Of a stretch of DNA of 64,000 nucleotides, positions 62,150 to 64,000 are shown piece by piece. A model generated the notes under the pieces. That model did no database searches, had not been told where the DNA came from, and saw nothing but the letters and a program-made list of their open reading frames with translations. The stretch comes from CBDDLD01 sp965250025 (GTDB taxonomy: Bacteria > Bacteroidota > Bacteroidia > Flavobacteriales > Flavobacteriaceae): assembly GCA_965250025.1 (NCBI GenBank), contig OZ252283.1, forward strand, positions 3,224,001 through 3,288,000, given 5' to 3'. How positions within the stretch are numbered: the stretch's first letter is position 1; each line of letters opens with the position of its first letter. A program made the position numbers and the translations under genes.

Positions 62150-62566
62150 ATGAAAAGAATAAGGTTCAACAAGCTCAATGATTGGAAAAATGGAATTTTA
62201 ATAACCCTGACAATCATTTGTACGTTTTCTGGAACGTATGAAATCTTTGGAGAAAGTAAAACTGAATGGAATAAGATGTTAGGAATTATTGGTTCAGTTG
62301 GAATGGTCATTTTCTTTGCAAGAATGAGTTATGGAAAATATTATGTTGGATGGAATAAAGCTGGAATTACGATTCGAGTTAAATCATTACTCGGAAAGTC
62401 ATTTAATTTCAAAGATGTACAGGCAATTAATTTACAAAACGGAATTCTCACTGTTGTGAAAAAGAGCGGAAATAAAATTGAGTTGGATTTGACCGAAATT
62501 GAAAAAACCGATATTGACAAACTGACTGAAATAATAATAGAAAATACTGTTGTCAACAACGTATAA
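62150..62566 (+). CDS. Small membrane protein with PH-like domain, unknown function
   Basis: A 138-residue protein with two hydrophobic helices (about 17-35 and 47-63) followed by a beta-rich PH-like domain (YYVGWNKAGITIRVKSLLGKSFNFKDVQAINLQNG). The order is the reverse of the protein at 51440, which has its soluble part first. I do not recognise a family. The ATG at 62150 is chosen since codons before it lie in a boundary repeat. Its stop codon TAA is inside the first arm of repeat R10 (CGTATAACC). Confidence 0.6.
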   Translation: MKRIRFNKLNDWKNGILITLTIICTFSGTYEIFGESKTEWNKMLGIIGSVGMVIFFARMSYGKYYVGWNKAGITIRVKSLLGKSFNFKDVQAINLQNGILTVVKKSGNKIELDLTEIEKTDIDKLTEIIIENTVVNNV

Positions 62567-62734
62567 CCACAATTTATTCACCATTAATTATTTTATTTTT
62601 GGTGTTCATCAATCGCTTCACTCTGGTCTGCGGATTGGACTATGCTTTGACAACCTCGGTACAGACTGGAATTACTAAAGTAAGTGCCAAACCGAAAAGT
62701 TTGTGTACTTTAACCCGTAACTGACGGTTATACG
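62560..62734. repeat. Cassette-boundary repeat R10
   Basis: The outer arms CGTATAACC (62560-62568) and GGTTATACG (62726-62734) are exact complements, and the first covers the stop codon of the gene before it. Inner features CACCA / TGGTG and GGTGTTCATCA (compare GGTGTTCATGG in R7) support membership of the family. Confidence 0.68.
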
Positions 62735-62787
62735 AGACCTTATAAAATTTGGCTCTTTCTAAAACAATCCACTGTAACAAACTAATT

Positions 62788-62813
62788 ACTTTTTTGTCTT
62801 TAAATAAAAAAGT
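62788..62813. promoter_or_regulatory. Inverted repeat touching the C1-like peptidase start
   Basis: ACTTTTTT (62788-62795) and AAAAAAGT (62806-62813) are exact complements and end directly at the ATG. In RNA this could hide the start, but the sequence is so AT-rich that chance is a fair explanation. Confidence 0.3.
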
Positions 62814-63902
62814 ATGAGAATCTATTACTTAATCTTCTTATTTGTCTTTATAAGCTTTAAATCTTTATCACAAGAAAAAGAAGAATTTAAGATTTTAAAA
62901 TCAATAAAAACCTCGCCTCTAAAAAATCAACAATCATCAGGAACTTGTTGGAGTTTTGCCACCACCTCTTTTATAGAAACTGAAGCAATACGTTTAGGCA
63001 AAGACGAAATTTCGCTTTCACCAATATTTTATGTTACGCCAACTTATATGGGAAAAGCAGAAAAGTTTATCGAGAAAAAAGGAAAAAGTTGGTTTGATGC
63101 AGGCGATTTGACATTTAGCGTTTTAGACAATTATAAAAAATTTGGAGCAATACCAGAAGAGGTATACAATGGTATTATTGAAGAAGACTGGCAACACGAC
63201 CACCCAGAAATGGATAATCTTCTTCGCGAAATGGTAAAGTCTGTAGGCACCTCTGGCTACGGGCGTATAAAACCCTATAGCTGGAAAAAATCAATTAAAG
63301 CCGTTTTAGATGCCTATTTAGGAACTGCTCCCAACACTTTTGTTTATAAAGGAAAACTATACTCACCTAACTCATTTGCCAGAGAATTTGTTGGCATAAA
63401 CCCTGATGATTATATAGAAATTACCAGTTATTCTCATAATGATTTTTATGAAATGTTTGTCTTAGATATTCCTGCCAATTGGAATTCAAATAAGTATTTA
63501 AACTTGCCTATCAAAGATTTTGAAAAAGTTATAGATTCTGCGTTAGAATCAGGTTATAGTTTAGCTTGGGATGGTGATGCTTCTGAACCAAACTTTGATT
63601 TTGAAACGGGCTTATTAAAATTAACAGCAAGTGAGGAAAAAAATTCTATTACCCAAGAGTTACGACAAACTACCTTTGAAAACAAAACAACTACCGATGA
63701 CCATAATATGCATATTATAGGCATTGCTCAAGACACCAAAGGCAACCCGTATTATTTGCTAAAAAATTCCGAAGGAGATAACAGATATGGTGGTTATGTG
63801 TATATGTCAAAAAAAGCGTTATTACTGAAAACAATTTCAGTTTTAGTTCATAAAGATGCTATTTCTAATGACATTAGGAAAAAATCCGATTTAAGTAAAT
63901 AA
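62814..63902 (+). CDS. Exported C1-like cysteine peptidase (bleomycin hydrolase/PepC type)
   Basis: A 362-residue exported peptidase with a signal peptide (about 1-20). The catalytic Cys is C45 in QQSSGTCWSFATTSFIE; the His is in DHNMHIIGIAQD (about 303) and the Asn in LLKNSEGDN (about 323). The overall order matches the C1B aminopeptidase C/bleomycin hydrolase family, which are mostly cytoplasmic, so export is a Bacteroidota variation. It is a single plus-strand gene after R10. After its stop comes GTACAATATGGCATATA, perhaps the start of another boundary repeat cut by the window edge. Confidence 0.9.
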   Translation: MRIYYLIFLFVFISFKSLSQEKEEFKILKSIKTSPLKNQQSSGTCWSFATTSFIETEAIRLGKDEISLSPIFYVTPTYMGKAEKFIEKKGKSWFDAGDLTFSVLDNYKKFGAIPEEVYNGIIEEDWQHDHPEMDNLLREMVKSVGTSGYGRIKPYSWKKSIKAVLDAYLGTAPNTFVYKGKLYSPNSFAREFVGINPDDYIEITSYSHNDFYEMFVLDIPANWNSNKYLNLPIKDFEKVIDSALESGYSLAWDGDASEPNFDFETGLLKLTASEEKNSITQELRQTTFENKTTTDDHNMHIIGIAQDTKGNPYYLLKNSEGDNRYGGYVYMSKKALLLKTISVLVHKDAISNDIRKKSDLSK

Positions 63903-63908
63903 AAACTT

Positions 63909-64000
63909 TGTACAATATGGCATATAAAAAATAATGGTTTTTTGGTGCATTATTTAGTTAAGGTTAGTTTGGGAAATCATAATTAACCAATACTCTTCTA
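63909..64000. repeat. Possible start of a further boundary repeat (R11)
   Basis: TTGTACAATATGGCATATA just after the stop codon resembles the starts of R3 and R4 (GTACAAC..ATATG). The element would run past the window end, so it cannot be confirmed. Confidence 0.3.

Noticed and set aside
48607..62734. Boundary repeats as ordinary transcription terminators
   Set aside because: They are far longer than terminators, mostly lack T tracts after the stems, and have conserved ends tied to stop and start codons. Some terminator effect is still possible.
48748..63902. A defence island (restriction-modification, toxin-antitoxin, CBASS or retron)
   Set aside because: None of the genes shows methylase, nuclease, reverse transcriptase, cyclase or toxin-antitoxin signatures.
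48607..64000. Insertion sequences or a phage as the cause of the accessory region
   Set aside because: No transposase, integrase, phage structural gene or terminal target-site duplication was found in any frame.

Overview
The window is an AT-rich chromosomal segment from a member of the Bacteroidota, almost certainly a marine Flavobacteriaceae. The reasons are: secreted proteins ending in type IX secretion (T9SS) C-terminal sorting domains; SusC-like TonB receptor architecture (carboxypeptidase-regulatory domain before the plug); a lipoprotein with an acidic sorting signal after the lipid cysteine; many promoters matching the Bacteroidota -7 box TAnnTTTG; few Shine-Dalgarno sequences; and a hemC-hemD fusion.

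Layout. 1-1.9 kb: the 3' end of a class A penicillin-binding protein, then the two subunits of a 3-oxoacid CoA-transferase and a strong terminator. 2.2-3.9 kb (minus): a fused two-domain peptide-transporter ATPase. 4.1-9.1 kb: a 1653-residue secreted reprolysin-like metalloprotease with four tandem Ig-like repeats, two MAM-like repeats and a T9SS tail. 9.1-19.8 kb: one long minus-strand run, hemA, hemC-D, hemE, an EI24 membrane protein, a GNAT, hemF, hemB, a CNNM/CBS protein, ogt, a serine hydrolase and a DEDDy exonuclease, mostly with overlapping genes. 20-29.8 kb: an AraC regulator, a giant TraB/GumN protein (minus), hemH, a MATE exporter, hemJ, a histidine kinase and an enoyl-CoA hydratase. 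With hemA-B-C-D-E-F-J-H all here, only hemL is missing for the glutamyl-tRNA to haem pathway. 30-36 kb: a PA0069-type radical SAM enzyme behind a perfect palindrome, an AraC regulator, a lipoprotein, a GNAT, an HD hydrolase, an acyltransferase and a bacilliredoxin.

36.3-48.5 kb: a DnaJ/TerB protein; a metal-uptake operon (TonB receptor, thioredoxin, DtxR-type regulator, ZIP transporter) with a DtxR-like palindrome in its promoter; feoA-feoB and a 44-residue Cys-rich FeoB partner on the minus strand; an SCO protein; a T9SS M1 peptidase; rseP; tRNA-Asn(GTT). Iron/metal uptake and haem synthesis dominate the central 35 kb, and related TTTAGA...TCTAAA palindromes occur at three of these promoters.

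48.6-64 kb (after tRNA-Asn): an accessory region of functionally unrelated genes, mostly plus strand and mostly single: TlpA-like lipoprotein, orphan lipoprotein, TIMP-like protein, two small membrane proteins, TolB-like propeller (minus), YoaP-like acetyltransferase, Crp/Fnr + SDR + aldehyde dehydrogenase, two AraC-type regulators, serine hydrolase, alpha/beta hydrolase (minus), and a C1-like peptidase. Many gaps between them hold related, long, imperfect inverted repeats. The repeats begin at or just after a stop codon with an AAC-ending motif and end shortly before the next start with CCGTT-type motifs. This looks like an integrase-less gene-cassette array (similar in plan to integron attC arrays or CALINs). 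It is the best candidate for an undescribed system here. No integrase, transposase, CRISPR array or restriction system was seen.
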